DNA of 64,000 nt, taken from NCBI GenBank assembly GCA_934636245.1, contig CAKUAI010000005.1:124001-188000 (forward strand), read 5' to 3'. Positions within the stretch are counted from its first letter, which is position 1. Every line of letters begins with the position of its first letter. The notes below the pieces were generated by a model. It had not been told where the DNA came from and did no database searches. It was given only the letters and a program-made list of their open reading frames with translations. Below are positions 35,128 through 44,007 of this stretch, piece by piece. Source of the stretch: an uncultured Coriobacteriales bacterium. Lineage in GTDB: Bacteria > Actinomycetota > Coriobacteriia > Coriobacteriales > UMGS124. The position numbers and the translations under genes are program-made.

Positions 35128-35275
35128 GCGCATCAGGTTCCGCATCCCACTAAAAGCGGGTTCTGATGTGCAAGGCGCCGGGAGGCGATGTGCGCGGTGC
35201 GGGCCTTTGGCCTACTGGACGTACGTGAGCCTCCCGGCACGGAGCGTTCTTCGCGACGAGTCCCGTGGAGAACGC
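35128..35275 (+). other. Three consecutive hairpins in the leader of the module B operon
   Basis: Hairpin 1: GCGCATCAG (35128-35136) with CTGATGTGC (35163-35171), nested CCGC/GCGG. Hairpin 2: perfect GCCGGGAGGC (35177-35186) with GCCTCCCGGC (35229-35238). Hairpin 3: GCGTTCT (35244-35250) with AGAACGC (35269-35275). No T-tract follows. Hairpin 1 could end the MerR transcript; together they could form a regulatory leader of the cytochrome gene at 35390. Confidence 0.55.
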
Positions 35276-35389
35276 AGCGGACGAGGTTCCGCAACATCTG
35301 GTTTGATTCGGGCATAGGCGTTCCCCATAGGCACAGTCTTAGCCTCCCTATCGCAAGCAAGTCTAATCAGGGAGCTAGGGGGGAACATT

Positions 35390-37063
35390 ATGGCATATGC
35401 AAACACGCAGGGCCGAAGGTTCTGGAAGGTCGCCGCTGGGTGCGTGTTGGGCGCAAGCCTGGTGATGGGCGCCGCGGGAGGTGTCCAGAGCGCCTGGGCG
35501 TTCACGGGCAACGGAGCTGCCACGGGTGAGGAGTTCCAGGCGAATCTTGAACAGACCTGGGAGGACATCGCCTCTGAATATGCGCCCAAGATTACCGTGG
35601 ATGAAAACGGTACGCTTATCCAGCGCACGCCTGAAGACACATCGTACTTCCAGATGTATTACGTCAACGGCGGCAATCTTTGCTACAACACCAAGTATCT
35701 CAACGCCGACAACCGTGGCTGCAATGCATGCCACGACGATCTTGCCCAGACGCTCAACGATGGCGACTTCTTCCATCTTGAGCTTTCCAATGGTCTGGGC
35801 ACCACTACCACGGTGGATGATTGCCGTATTTGTCACGACAACGGCTACGGTTACATGGACAAGCAGCATTCGCTCGGAACGCTTATCCACGGCATCCACC
35901 AGAGCGGCGGCGTGGCGAGCGACTGCATGACGTGCCACACTGCCACTTCCGACGGCCAAGGCATGCAGCTGTGGGACGACGTGAAGCACAACACGCTCGA
36001 GGGCATCTCCTCCGTGCCCGACGTGGAAGGCACGTTTGTCTACGACCAGGAGACGAGCTACGGCATGCCCGATGTAAGCTGGTATTACACCGAGCAGAAC
36101 ACCGCCGGCATCGCGAAGGGCTATGCTGGGGTGGACAATCCCGACAGTGCGTTTGCCGAGTGGGACTTCACGGTAAGCGGCCTGGTCAACGAGCCTTTCA
36201 CCGAGAGTCTTGCCGATTTGATCGCCGAGGCCGAGGCGGCTGGCGTCACGGTGACCGACCATATGGCGCTGCAGTGCATCATGAACTCGTTCGGCGGCGA
36301 GGCCATCGGCAACATCGAGTTCACGGGCATCCCCGTGAGCTGGCTTATTGAGAAGGCGGGCGGCTTGACGGAGGGCGCCGACCCCACGGCGATCATGAGC
36401 TATGCGCCTGACGGTTGGAGCCGTCCCGCCACATGGGAGACGCTCCAGGAGAATGGCGGCTACCTTATCTACAAGATCAACGGCGAGAACCTTGATTGGG
36501 AGAACGGCTTCCCCTGCATGACGGCTTGGCCCAGCTTCGGCATCCCCGCCTCCATTCGCTGGTGCTCTGAGATCAGCGTCATCGACGACCCTCTGAGCGA
36601 CCTCAAGATGTGGAAGAGCTGGACGCTCAGCGAGGACGGCGATCCGGTCAACGAGCATAACGGCGGCCACGGCCTGACGTCGGACGAGCAGGTTACCACG
36701 TACAACCTGGTCAACCTTGCTTTCACGAACCTCAAGGAAGGCCAGGTCATCGAGGCCGGCGAGCATACGTTTGAGGGATATGCCTGGGGTACCGATGAGA
36801 CTCTGGCGACCATCGAGTTCTCGCTCGACGGCGGCAACACGTGGACCGCGTTTGACGTCAGCGACTCTGACAAGACCAAGTGGGTCTACTGGCACTTCAC
36901 GACCGCGCTCGACCCGGGTGCGTATGTCTTGCAGGTGAGGGCGACTACCGTTGAGGGCACCGAGTCCTACCAGGCCGATGAGGTCATGGTTGTCGTAAAG
37001 ACCGCCGAGGACATCGCCGCGATTCAGGCGAGTCTCGACGGCGCCGATGCCAAGTCCGAGTAA
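35390..37063 (+). CDS. Trihaem cytochrome c fused to sulfite-oxidase-like molybdopterin domain (module B)
   Basis: 557 residues from the ATG at 35390 (AGGGGGGAAC upstream). A signal peptide covers residues 10-37. Haem sites CxxCH are at 111-115, 145-149 and 179-183. The molybdopterin domain has C296 in LQCIMNSFGGEAIGN, and an Ig-like dimerisation domain (IEFSLDGGNTWTAFD) lies near 480-540. Overall order and motifs match 23436-25340 (CNACHDDL, GTLIHGIHQ, WYY), but the acidic tail is shorter. It is predicted to be an exported molybdenum oxidoreductase with its own haem relay; the substrate probably differs from module A (inference). Operon with 37098. Confidence 0.88.
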   Translation: MAYANTQGRRFWKVAAGCVLGASLVMGAAGGVQSAWAFTGNGAATGEEFQANLEQTWEDIASEYAPKITVDENGTLIQRTPEDTSYFQMYYVNGGNLCYNTKYLNADNRGCNACHDDLAQTLNDGDFFHLELSNGLGTTTTVDDCRICHDNGYGYMDKQHSLGTLIHGIHQSGGVASDCMTCHTATSDGQGMQLWDDVKHNTLEGISSVPDVEGTFVYDQETSYGMPDVSWYYTEQNTAGIAKGYAGVDNPDSAFAEWDFTVSGLVNEPFTESLADLIAEAEAAGVTVTDHMALQCIMNSFGGEAIGNIEFTGIPVSWLIEKAGGLTEGADPTAIMSYAPDGWSRPATWETLQENGGYLIYKINGENLDWENGFPCMTAWPSFGIPASIRWCSEISVIDDPLSDLKMWKSWTLSEDGDPVNEHNGGHGLTSDEQVTTYNLVNLAFTNLKEGQVIEAGEHTFEGYAWGTDETLATIEFSLDGGNTWTAFDVSDSDKTKWVYWHFTTALDPGAYVLQVRATTVEGTESYQADEVMVVVKTAEDIAAIQASLDGADAKSE

Positions 37064-37097
37064 CCCACGCTGGCGAGCGGAAAGAAGGAGTGCGATC

Positions 37098-37931
37098 ATG
37101 AGTGCAACGAGCAAGAAGATGACTGTCGCCGCCGGTGCGGGCGTGGCTTTGATTGCGGCTGGTGCCGCTGGTTCTCTGGCCATTGCGGCTGCTCAGACTG
37201 TGGATGTGCAGGCGACTGGCGAGGCCTGTGTCCAGGAAGTTTCAGCGTCCCAGGTTGAGTCCGCCAATCGCATGACGCTCGACAAGGTCGAAGGCGCGTT
37301 TGCCTTTACCCAGGCCGAGGTGGCAGGCAACGATTACCTCGCGCAGAACTTTGCGGAGGGTTCCAAGTACCTGTGCGGTGCCAAGGGCGCGGCGGGCGAG
37401 CAGGCGCAGGCCCAGAATTGGATGCTCACGGTCGAGGGCGCGGTGGAGAAGGGCTATTCTGCCACGATTGACGAGCTGGCAGAATCGCCCGCCGTGCAGA
37501 ATGTGGTTATGGGCTGCAGCTGCCTGGGCAATCCCGCCGATGGTCGCGCTGCGGCAAACGCCCTCGTCAATGGCGTGTCTGCGCTTGTCTTGGTGCAGAT
37601 GGCCAACCCGAGCGCTGGCGCCAACACGGTGGTGTTTACTTCCGATGATGGCTACCAGGTGGCATTGCCCTTGGCATATCTCGAGTCTCACTATTGCCCC
37701 ATCGTTTTCGACGTCAACGGCTCGCCCATTGCCGACTCCATGGGTGGGGCAAACCAGCTCTGGCTGGGGTCGACGCCTGCGAGTTACTTCATCCGCAACG
37801 TGAGCTCCATCACTCTGGAGGCTCGCGACGCGGCGGATGTCCCGGCCAGTCCTTCGAGCGACGAGGCGCGTGCCGAGTATGCGGCGAATCTGCCCAACGT
37901 CGGTGTGCTGCTTGGCGGACAAGTCGCGTAG
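37098..37931 (+). CDS. Exported sulfite-oxidase-fold molybdopterin-binding protein (module B)
   Basis: 277 residues from the ATG at 37098 (AAGGAG upstream), 34 bp after the cytochrome gene. A signal peptide covers residues 8-32. C140 and C142 in MGCSCLGNPADGR and C93 in YLCGAK parallel its paralogue at 25360. It is a single-domain molybdopterin protein with no haem. A strong terminator follows at 37957, so the operon is two genes. Confidence 0.83.
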   Translation: MSATSKKMTVAAGAGVALIAAGAAGSLAIAAAQTVDVQATGEACVQEVSASQVESANRMTLDKVEGAFAFTQAEVAGNDYLAQNFAEGSKYLCGAKGAAGEQAQAQNWMLTVEGAVEKGYSATIDELAESPAVQNVVMGCSCLGNPADGRAAANALVNGVSALVLVQMANPSAGANTVVFTSDDGYQVALPLAYLESHYCPIVFDVNGSPIADSMGGANQLWLGSTPASYFIRNVSSITLEARDAADVPASPSSDEARAEYAANLPNVGVLLGGQVA

Positions 37932-37956
37932 ACAGCTTTTCAAGCAAGACCTGTGC

Positions 37957-37993
37957 CGCGCCCCAAGGTGTGCCCTTGGGGCGCGGTTTTTGT
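37957..37993 (+). terminator. Intrinsic terminator of the module B operon
   Basis: Perfect 13-bp arms CCGCGCCCCAAGG and CCTTGGGGCGCGG with a 5-base loop, followed by TTTTTG. Confidence 0.95.
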
Positions 37994-38113
37994 ATAGGGG
38001 GCCGGCATGCCGCGTTTGCCTGTCGGCGCGCGCGTGCCCGCCCTCCGGCTTGCTTCGCTAGCTGGCTGGCGCCGTGCCCGCCTGCTGGCCACGCGCCGTC
38101 CGTCGGTCTCCTC

Positions 38114-39166
38114 TTACCCCAGCATCTCCCGCAGCCGCTTGCACTGCTCGGGGGTGAGCTTCAGGCCGCGGCGCACGTATGCCTCAAACGACCCGTAGCG
38201 CTTGTCGGCCTCGTCGAAGAAGGCCTCGAGGTAGCTTTCGCGCGCTTCGAGGAACGACATGAGGATGGCGTGCTCCTCAGCCGTCATGCCCTGTGAGAGG
38301 TCGGCCGCCTCGCGCTCGATGGCCTGGGCGTTGATCGCGTTGGTCGTGAGGTAGTCGGCCACGATGTAGTCGTGCGAGTAACCGGCGATGCGAAGCGCGC
38401 AGGCGCACAGCACGCCCGTGCGGTCCTTGCCGTTCTTGCAGTGCACAAGCGCGGGGCTCCCCTTGGCGGCGATGGAGCGCAGTACCGTGCCGATGAGGGG
38501 ATAGTCGCTTGCGTAGCGGCGGTAGTTGTCGCACATGCGCTGTTCGGGCGCGCCGTACTCGCCAATGACGCCGTGCACGAGGCGCGCGTGCGCGTCGCGC
38601 TTCTTGTGGCCGTCGCGCGGCTCCACCGCCAGCATGCGCACGCCGGGAAGGGCGGGCTCGGGGCTCACGGCCACCTCGCGGGCGCCTCGGATGTCGTAGA
38701 CCGATTGAATATCCAGCACGTTTACCAGCGTAACCGCTTCCTGGGGCGTGATCTCGGCCAGCTCGCGCGAGCGGAAGAGCACGGCGTCTTCCAGACCGTG
38801 GTTGCCCACCGGCCGCAGGGCCATGCTGCCCCACACGGCGGCACTGCCTTGGGCGCGCGCAGGCAACACGTCGAAGGTGAACGACTCCACGGTCATGGCG
38901 GGCTCGGCCGTGCGCGACAGGGCGCGTGCGCGAAGCTGGTAGCGGCCTGGGGCCTGAGGTGTGTAGGTGAAGTTCCAGCTCAGGCCCAGCTCGGTGCGGG
39001 CGCCGCTGCAGGGGAAGTCCGTCCAGGTGGTCCCCATGTCAAGGGAGAGCTGCACCGCCGCCACGCCGTGTTCGAAGTCGTCCACATAGCCCTCGAAGCG
39101 GATGGGCTCGCCCACGTAGTTGAAGCGGGCAGGCGAGGCGTTCGTGCTGGTAGTTTGCGTGGTCAT
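38114..39166 (-). CDS. Tyrosine-phosphatase-like protein with N-terminal Mo-co-dimerisation-like domain
   Basis: 350 residues from the ATG at 39166; an in-frame ATG at 39238 is possible. Residues about 12-100 are an Ig-like domain with AVQLSLDMGTTWTDF and APGRYQLRARAL, the same pattern as the dimerisation domain of sulfite-oxidase-fold proteins. Residues about 115-350 are a cysteine phosphatase: C243 and R249 in VHCKNGKDRTGVLC, the HC-x5-R signature of the bacterial tyrosine/lipid phosphatase group. There is no signal peptide. This domain pairing is unusual; a docking role for the Ig-like part, tying the phosphatase to molybdoproteins or the free domain at 28794, is a guess. Confidence 0.83.
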   Translation of the reverse strand: MTTQTTSTNASPARFNYVGEPIRFEGYVDDFEHGVAAVQLSLDMGTTWTDFPCSGARTELGLSWNFTYTPQAPGRYQLRARALSRTAEPAMTVESFTFDVLPARAQGSAAVWGSMALRPVGNHGLEDAVLFRSRELAEITPQEAVTLVNVLDIQSVYDIRGAREVAVSPEPALPGVRMLAVEPRDGHKKRDAHARLVHGVIGEYGAPEQRMCDNYRRYASDYPLIGTVLRSIAAKGSPALVHCKNGKDRTGVLCACALRIAGYSHDYIVADYLTTNAINAQAIEREAADLSQGMTAEEHAILMSFLEARESYLEAFFDEADKRYGSFEAYVRRGLKLTPEQCKRLREMLG

Positions 39167-39290
39167 GGCTTGCTGGCTTTCTTGTGTGTGGCGGGCAGCA
39201 TGATGCGGGGCTGGGGCGGCATCGTCGGGCCCCGGCATGTCCGCGGGTCATTCTAACATGAAGGCGTTTGTGATTATCAAGGGCGAGGTC

Positions 39291-39342
39291 TTGCGCGCTG
39301 TGCCATAAGCTGTATATACTGTGCTTAGTGAGTATACACACT
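39291..39342 (+). promoter_or_regulatory. Promoter and operator of the GntR/ABC operon
   Basis: A TTGCGC (39291-39296) and TATACT (39315-39320) pair have an 18-bp spacer. Just downstream lies the inverted repeat AGTGAGTATACACACT (39327-39342), placed as expected for autoregulation by a YtrA-type GntR repressor. Confidence 0.6.
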
Positions 39343-39393
39343 AGGTACGTTACATCGCCGCCTGGGACGCTGGGCACGGCGACGGGAGAGCTT

Positions 39394-39774
39394 ATGGACA
39401 TCATTATCTCGAACTCGAGCGACAAACCCATATACGAGCAGATAACCACGCAGATAAAAGATTCCATCGTGTCCGGCGAGCTTGCAGCGGGCGACCAGCT
39501 GCCCTCGATCAGAGCGCTGGCAAACGACCTTAGCATCAGCGCAATTACCACCAAGCGTGCTTATGCCGACCTTGAGGCTGCGGGTTTCATCGAGACGGTG
39601 CAGGGCAAGGGCTGCTTCGTGGCGGGCGTGAACCGGGAGTTTCTCCGCGAGGAGCGTCTGCGCCGCGTGGAGGACCTGCTTGTGCAGGCCGCGCGTGAGG
39701 CACGCGCCGCCGGCGTGAGCACTTTGGAGCTTCGCGAGATGTTCGACCTGGTTGTGGAGGGTGAAGACCGATGA
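39394..39774 (+). CDS. GntR-family regulator, YtrA type
   Basis: 126 residues from the ATG at 39394 (GGGAGAG upstream). A winged helix fills residues 8-75 (KPIYEQITTQIKDSIVSGEL, LPSIRALANDLSISAITTK, GKGCFVAG). A short C-terminal helical pair replaces a ligand-binding domain, as in YtrA-like repressors of ABC operons. Its stop overlaps the ATPase start (ATGA). It probably represses its own operon through the palindrome at 39327. Confidence 0.92.
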   Translation: MDIIISNSSDKPIYEQITTQIKDSIVSGELAAGDQLPSIRALANDLSISAITTKRAYADLEAAGFIETVQGKGCFVAGVNREFLREERLRRVEDLLVQAAREARAAGVSTLELREMFDLVVEGEDR

Positions 39775-40712
39775 CAGGCACAGCATGCGCCCCGCTGCTT
39801 GAGGCAAGCGGGCTGACTAAAACGTACGGCGATTTCAAGCTCGATGGAGTGAACCTTGCGGTTGAGCCTGGGGCCATCGTGGGTCTCGTGGGCACCAACG
39901 GGGCGGGTAAGACGACGCTTATCAAGTCGCTGCTGGGCCTGGTGCGACCCGATGGGGGCCAGGCCAAGCTGTTTGACCGTCCCATGTGGGAGGGCAGTGG
40001 CTCGCAAGCGGCCGCCCGGGAAGCAGCCCAGGTCAAGGAGCGCGTCGGCGTGGTGTTCGACGGCGTGTCGTTTCCTGGCGAGCTGCGCGTGCGCGACGTG
40101 GCTCGCGTCATGCCTGCTGCTTATCGCTCGTGGGACGCCGCTTTGTTCGGCAGCTACCTCGAGCGTTTCGGTCTTGACGGCCGCAAGCGCGTGAAGGAGC
40201 TCTCGCGCGGCATGGGCATGAAGCTCATGCTGGCGTGCGCGCTCAGCCATGCCGCCGACCTGCTCATTCTCGACGAGGCCACGGCCGGGCTCGACCCCAT
40301 GGCCCGCGAGGAAATGCTGGGCATTCTGCGCGACTTCATGGTAGGCGGGGAGGGCCGAGGCATCCTCTTGGCCACCCACATCACAAGCGACCTGGAGCAC
40401 ATCGCCGACTACGTGGCATGCCTCGACGCCGGCAAGCTGGTGTTCTCGCTGGAGAAGGACGCAATCAGCGACATGGCGGGCATCGCGCGTTGCCGCACGG
40501 CCGAGTTCGAGCAGGTGCTCGACGCCGGTGGCTTCGAGGGGGCGCGATTCGTGCGCAACTCCCTGAACGTCGACGTGCTTGTGTCCGACCGCCGTGCCTT
40601 TGCGCGGGTGTTTCCCGATATCGCGCTCGACAAGGCGAATATCGAAAGCTATATGTCCCTGACGCTCAAAGGCGAGCCAATCGAGTCCGCCTATGGCTCG
40701 GCGCATCACTAA
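39771..40712 (+). CDS. ABC transporter ATP-binding protein
   Basis: 313 residues. Walker A GTNGAGKTT, signature region LSRGMGMKLMLACALS, Walker B LLILDEATAGLDP and the H-loop LATHITSD are intact. It belongs to the subfamily that pairs with ABC-2 type permeases under YtrA-type repressors and is often linked to export or cell-envelope stress. Coupled to the regulator by a 4-base overlap and followed 10 bp later by the permease. Confidence 0.93.
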   Translation: MTGTACAPLLEASGLTKTYGDFKLDGVNLAVEPGAIVGLVGTNGAGKTTLIKSLLGLVRPDGGQAKLFDRPMWEGSGSQAAAREAAQVKERVGVVFDGVSFPGELRVRDVARVMPAAYRSWDAALFGSYLERFGLDGRKRVKELSRGMGMKLMLACALSHAADLLILDEATAGLDPMAREEMLGILRDFMVGGEGRGILLATHITSDLEHIADYVACLDAGKLVFSLEKDAISDMAGIARCRTAEFEQVLDAGGFEGARFVRNSLNVDVLVSDRRAFARVFPDIALDKANIESYMSLTLKGEPIESAYGSAHH

Positions 40713-40722
40713 GGAGGCCGTG

Positions 40723-41454
40723 ATGTTCTCAATGATCAAGTGCGATTTGGCCTGCTTGCGCGGGGTGGCCAGAAACCTTGCTGGAACCGCGCTGTTCGTT
40801 GCAGCGATTTTTGCCTTGGCGATGGGCGCTTCCGGTGTGCTCACCGCCGCGACCATCGTCATTGCGCTTTCGGTAGTCAACAGGCTCATGGCCTACGACG
40901 AGCAGAACAACTGGCAGGCGTTTCGCCAGGCGCTGCCGCTTTCCCGCGGCCAGGTGGTGTGCGGCCGGTATGTGACCGTGGCCCTTTGCGTGTTTGCAAG
41001 CCTGCTTGTCGGTATTGCGGTCGCGCTCTTGGTGGACCTCGCCATTTCGGTGGTGGTCAGCCTAAATCCCGGCTTGCAGCTGAACAGCTGGAGCGAGCTG
41101 CTTGATCTGTCTCTTCGTTTGCGGGACCTGGTCGAACTCTTTGTGGCTTGTGGTGCCGCAGGGGTTGCGGTGTCGTTTTTCGGTCTTGCCCTGACGCTGC
41201 CGTTCATGTTCCGCTTCGGTTTCACAAAAAGCACCCGATACATCCCACTCGTGTTCGTTGCCCTGTCGCTGCTGGTGTTCTTGGCCATGCAAGGCGTCTC
41301 GTCGAGCGGGTTCGATCCCGCCAGCCTTGCGCCCCTGCTGGAGAACACCGGCATTATTGTCGGGATGTCGCTTGCTGCCGTTCTTGTCTCTCTGGCCGTT
41401 TACGGCCTGTCCTGCCTGGTCTCCCTTCGTTTGTATACAACACGCGAGCTGTAA
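40723..41454 (+). CDS. ABC-2 type membrane permease
   Basis: 243 residues from the ATG at 40723 with AAGGAGG upstream. Six hydrophobic segments are visible, with a cytoplasmic loop AYDEQNNWQAFRQALPLSRGQVVCGRYV typical of ABC-2 permeases. It forms the membrane half of the transporter with the preceding ATPase. The exported substrate is unknown. Confidence 0.87.
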   Translation: MFSMIKCDLACLRGVARNLAGTALFVAAIFALAMGASGVLTAATIVIALSVVNRLMAYDEQNNWQAFRQALPLSRGQVVCGRYVTVALCVFASLLVGIAVALLVDLAISVVVSLNPGLQLNSWSELLDLSLRLRDLVELFVACGAAGVAVSFFGLALTLPFMFRFGFTKSTRYIPLVFVALSLLVFLAMQGVSSSGFDPASLAPLLENTGIIVGMSLAAVLVSLAVYGLSCLVSLRLYTTREL

Positions 41455-41584
41455 TACCGAGCGGCAGATAAAGCCCGCCGCGCAGGCGATCAATGCTGTT
41501 GGTGCCTTGCATTTAAACGTAGCCCCGAGTATCTTCTATATGGAAGAAATTTCTTCTATTTGCTTTGCAGGGAGGGCTGACCAT

Positions 41585-41875
41585 ATGCCGCAGGTGGTTC
41601 CGGTAAGTGATTTTCGTTCCGATATCACAAGCGTTTCGAAGTATACCGACGCCGGTGAGGTTGTTGTTCTGACGCAGAACGGGCGGCCTCGGTGGGCCAT
41701 GGTTGACTATGACGAGTGGAACACGGCGGCCCGGTTGCAGGAGCGCTCGTTTGCGCGGGCTATATTGGAGACAGAAGCAAAGGAGCAGGCGGGCGAGCTC
41801 TTGTATCTCAGCGCTGACGAGTTTAAAGCCCATCGGCGTGAACGGTTGGCGAGTTTGCGCGGCGGCACTCTCTGA
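41585..41875 (+). CDS. Phd/YefM-family antitoxin
   Basis: 96 residues from the ATG at 41585 (GGGAGGG 8 bases upstream). The N-terminal Phd/YefM fold is clear: MPQVVPVSDFRSDITSV, VVLTQNGRPRWAMVDYDEW. Its stop overlaps the toxin start (TGATG), the usual arrangement of type II modules. The C-terminal part would neutralise the adjacent RelE/ParE-like toxin, and the pair would autorepress. Confidence 0.9.
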   Translation: MPQVVPVSDFRSDITSVSKYTDAGEVVVLTQNGRPRWAMVDYDEWNTAARLQERSFARAILETEAKEQAGELLYLSADEFKAHRRERLASLRGGTL

Positions 41876-42192
41876 TGTTTAGCTACATCGTAACGATGGA
41901 CGCCGCATGGGACCTTGACGACATCGACGAATATGTCTTTGCCTATAGCGACATTGATTTTGTCGAATCATTGGAACGGGAGTTTGAATCAACCTTTGAT
42001 TCTCTCGCTGCGAATCCATATGCTTATCCAGAGTACCAGTTCGAACCTCCCGTCCTAATGCTTCATCGCTATCGCAGTGTAAACGTGTACAACTACAAGG
42101 TCTTTTACTACGTCGACGAAGCAAGGGGGCTTGTCGTTATATCACGCATATGCCACAAGCTTGCCGACTTTACCCGCAGGGGGATGTGGTAG
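41875..42192 (+). CDS. RelE/ParE-family toxin
   Basis: 105 residues overlapping the antitoxin by one base. RelE/ParE features include the long N-terminal helix (DLDDIDEYVFAYSDID), FDSLAANPYAYPEY, a YRSVNVYNYKVFYYVDEARGLVVISRI beta region and a C-terminal RRGMW. Members are mRNA interferases or gyrase poisons; sequence alone does not decide. Immediately downstream lies a permease fragment missing its N-terminal half, so the module marks a rearrangement junction. Confidence 0.88.
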   Translation: MFSYIVTMDAAWDLDDIDEYVFAYSDIDFVESLEREFESTFDSLAANPYAYPEYQFEPPVLMLHRYRSVNVYNYKVFYYVDEARGLVVISRICHKLADFTRRGMW

Positions 42193-42282
42193 GGACTTCC
42201 GCCCTATTGAGACTGGCACGGTCGTGGGTGAGAGCGCCTCAAGCATGGAGAGTTGAGCGTATTTCCGAACCGACGGGGGCTG

Positions 42283-42791
42283 TCTGCATATATGTGGCCG
42301 ACCCCGAGTCCAAGCTGCCCGAAATCACCTACTGGCTTATGGGCAGTCTCGCCGCGGTCAACCAGCGCGACGTATTGTTCCTCATCGTGCCGCTGCTGCT
42401 GGGTGTTGTGCCCACGTTCATCCTGCGCTGGCGCCTCAACGTTATGGTTTTTGGTGACGAGGAGGCCGCGTCACTGGGCCTCAATGTCAAGCGCATCCGC
42501 GGCGTCCTCATTGTGTGCGCCACGCTCCTTACCGCAACCGCGGTGGCTGTAGCAGGCGTGATTGGTTGGATCGGCCTCATCATCCCACACATGTGTCGCT
42601 TCATCGTGGGCCCCAACTACAAGGACCTCGTTCCCATGTCCCTGCTCACGGGCGGCGTGTTTCTGCTTGTGGTCGACTGTCTGGCGCGCACGCTGTTCAC
42701 CACTGAGATTCCCCTGGGTATCTTAACGTCGCTCATCGATGCGCCGTTCTTCGTCTACCTGCTCTTTAAGCGCAAGAAGGAGTCCGCATGA
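42283..42791 (+). pseudogene. FecCD-type siderophore/haem ABC permease, N-terminal half missing
   Basis: Homology begins at about IYVADPESKLPEITYWLMGSL and continues to the normal C-terminus (IPHMCRFIVGPNYKDLVP, EIPLGILTSLIDAPFF), about 168 residues versus about 330 in complete FecCD permeases. The missing 5' half is replaced by the toxin-antitoxin module. The stop overlaps the ATPase start as in an intact operon. Confidence 0.85.
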
Positions 42792-43715
42792 TTCTCGAAG
42801 CGCGTGGAGTGGCGGCCGGCTACAACGGTCGCAACATCGTGAGCGATGTGAGCTTTTCACTTGAAAGCGGCGAGGTGCTTTGTCTCCTTGGCCCCAACGG
42901 CGTGGGTAAGACGACGCTTTTTAAAGCGTTGCTGGGTTTCATCCCGTTTACCCACGGCGGCCTCTTCATGGACGGCGAGCGGGTCAATCACAGCGACCGC
43001 AGGCGTCTGGCCTCATTCATCGGCTACGTGCCGCAGGTTCACGAGCCGCCGTTTCCCTTCAGCGCGCTCGACGTCGTGGTCATGGGGTCGGTCGCACGTG
43101 AGAGCCTCTTTGACGGCCCCTCTCGCAAGGCATATCGCGAAGCCGAAGCCACGCTCGAGCGCCTGGGCGTTAGCTATCTGCGCGACAAGGTGTATACCGA
43201 GGTATCTGGTGGCGAGCGTCAGATGGTGCTCATCGCGCGCCCTCATGCAGAAGCCTGCCTTCCTCATGATGGACAAGCCAACCTCGAGTCTCGACTACGG
43301 CAATCAGATGCGCGTGCTCAGTCAGGTCAAGAGCCTCTCCGAGGAGGGCGTGGGCGTCATTATGACCTCGCATTTTCCCGACCATGTCTATCTTGCCTGT
43401 TCAAAGGCGGCTGTCATGTCGCGCACGGAGCCGTTCCGCGTGGGTGCGGTCAGTGAGATTGTGACTGAGTCGATTCTCGCGGCTGCTTACGGCATCAAGG
43501 TAAAGGTGGCCGATCTGGAGTTCGATGACATCTCGGGCGGCAAGCTTACTACGTGCATTCCTGTGTTGCCCGACGTTCATGCGCCCGGTATGGGCTGGGA
43601 GGGCCCGCGCCGCTGCGCGTGCCAGGGAGGCCAGGGGAAAGAAGACAGCGCAAGCTCGGCCACGGTGGTTTTCGAAGCCGTTCAAGCAGCGAAAAAGGCG
43701 GCGGCCAATGAGTAG
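42788..43715 (+). pseudogene. FecE-type ABC ATPase, frameshifted and with altered Walker B
   Basis: The first frame gives Walker A GPNGVGKTT and signature SGGERQMVLIAR. At about 43238 the reading frame breaks: GCGCGC appears to have lost two bases, and the continuation (ALMQKPAFLMMDKPTSSLDYGN) is in another frame to 43715. Walker B reads MMDKPTS instead of the expected MMDEPTS, so the catalytic glutamate is also lost. Two lesions argue for genuine decay rather than a sequencing slip. Confidence 0.85.
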
Positions 43716-44007
43716 CGTGAATGTGACCGCGGGTTTTGGGACGTGCACGCCTGACCTTGCCCGCCTGGCTCTTGGGCTCGAGGGCCTTATGGGGCGTGCG
43801 GCTCGGGCGTGCCCCGACGTTGCCTCTGGGATGCGCACGCCTAACCCTGCCCGCTTGTCCCTTGGCCTTTCGGGTCTTATGGAGCGTGCGGCTCAGGCGT
43901 GCCCTGAGGCTGCTGCCAGCCCTGTTGTGGACTTCGCGTTCGGTGGAAAGTGGTTGGCCGCGCGTCTGAGGGATGGCTCATGCGGTCGCGCGTTCACGTT
44001 CATGTAG
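43708..44007 (+). CDS. Small protein with two 38-residue internal repeats, doubtful
   Basis: 99 residues starting 8 bases inside the end of the ATPase pseudogene. It contains two copies of a unit with consensus (P)DLARLALGLEGLM-RAA-ACP, separated by about 38 residues. No family recognised. The repeat is visible at both DNA and protein level. It could be a translated low-value open frame in a decaying region. Confidence 0.35.
   Translation: MSSVNVTAGFGTCTPDLARLALGLEGLMGRAARACPDVASGMRTPNPARLSLGLSGLMERAAQACPEAAASPVVDFAFGGKWLAARLRDGSCGRAFTFM

Noticed and set aside
42150..42282. Extra N-terminus of the truncated permease
   Set aside because: These bases are toxin coding sequence and junction DNA read in another frame, with no membrane character.
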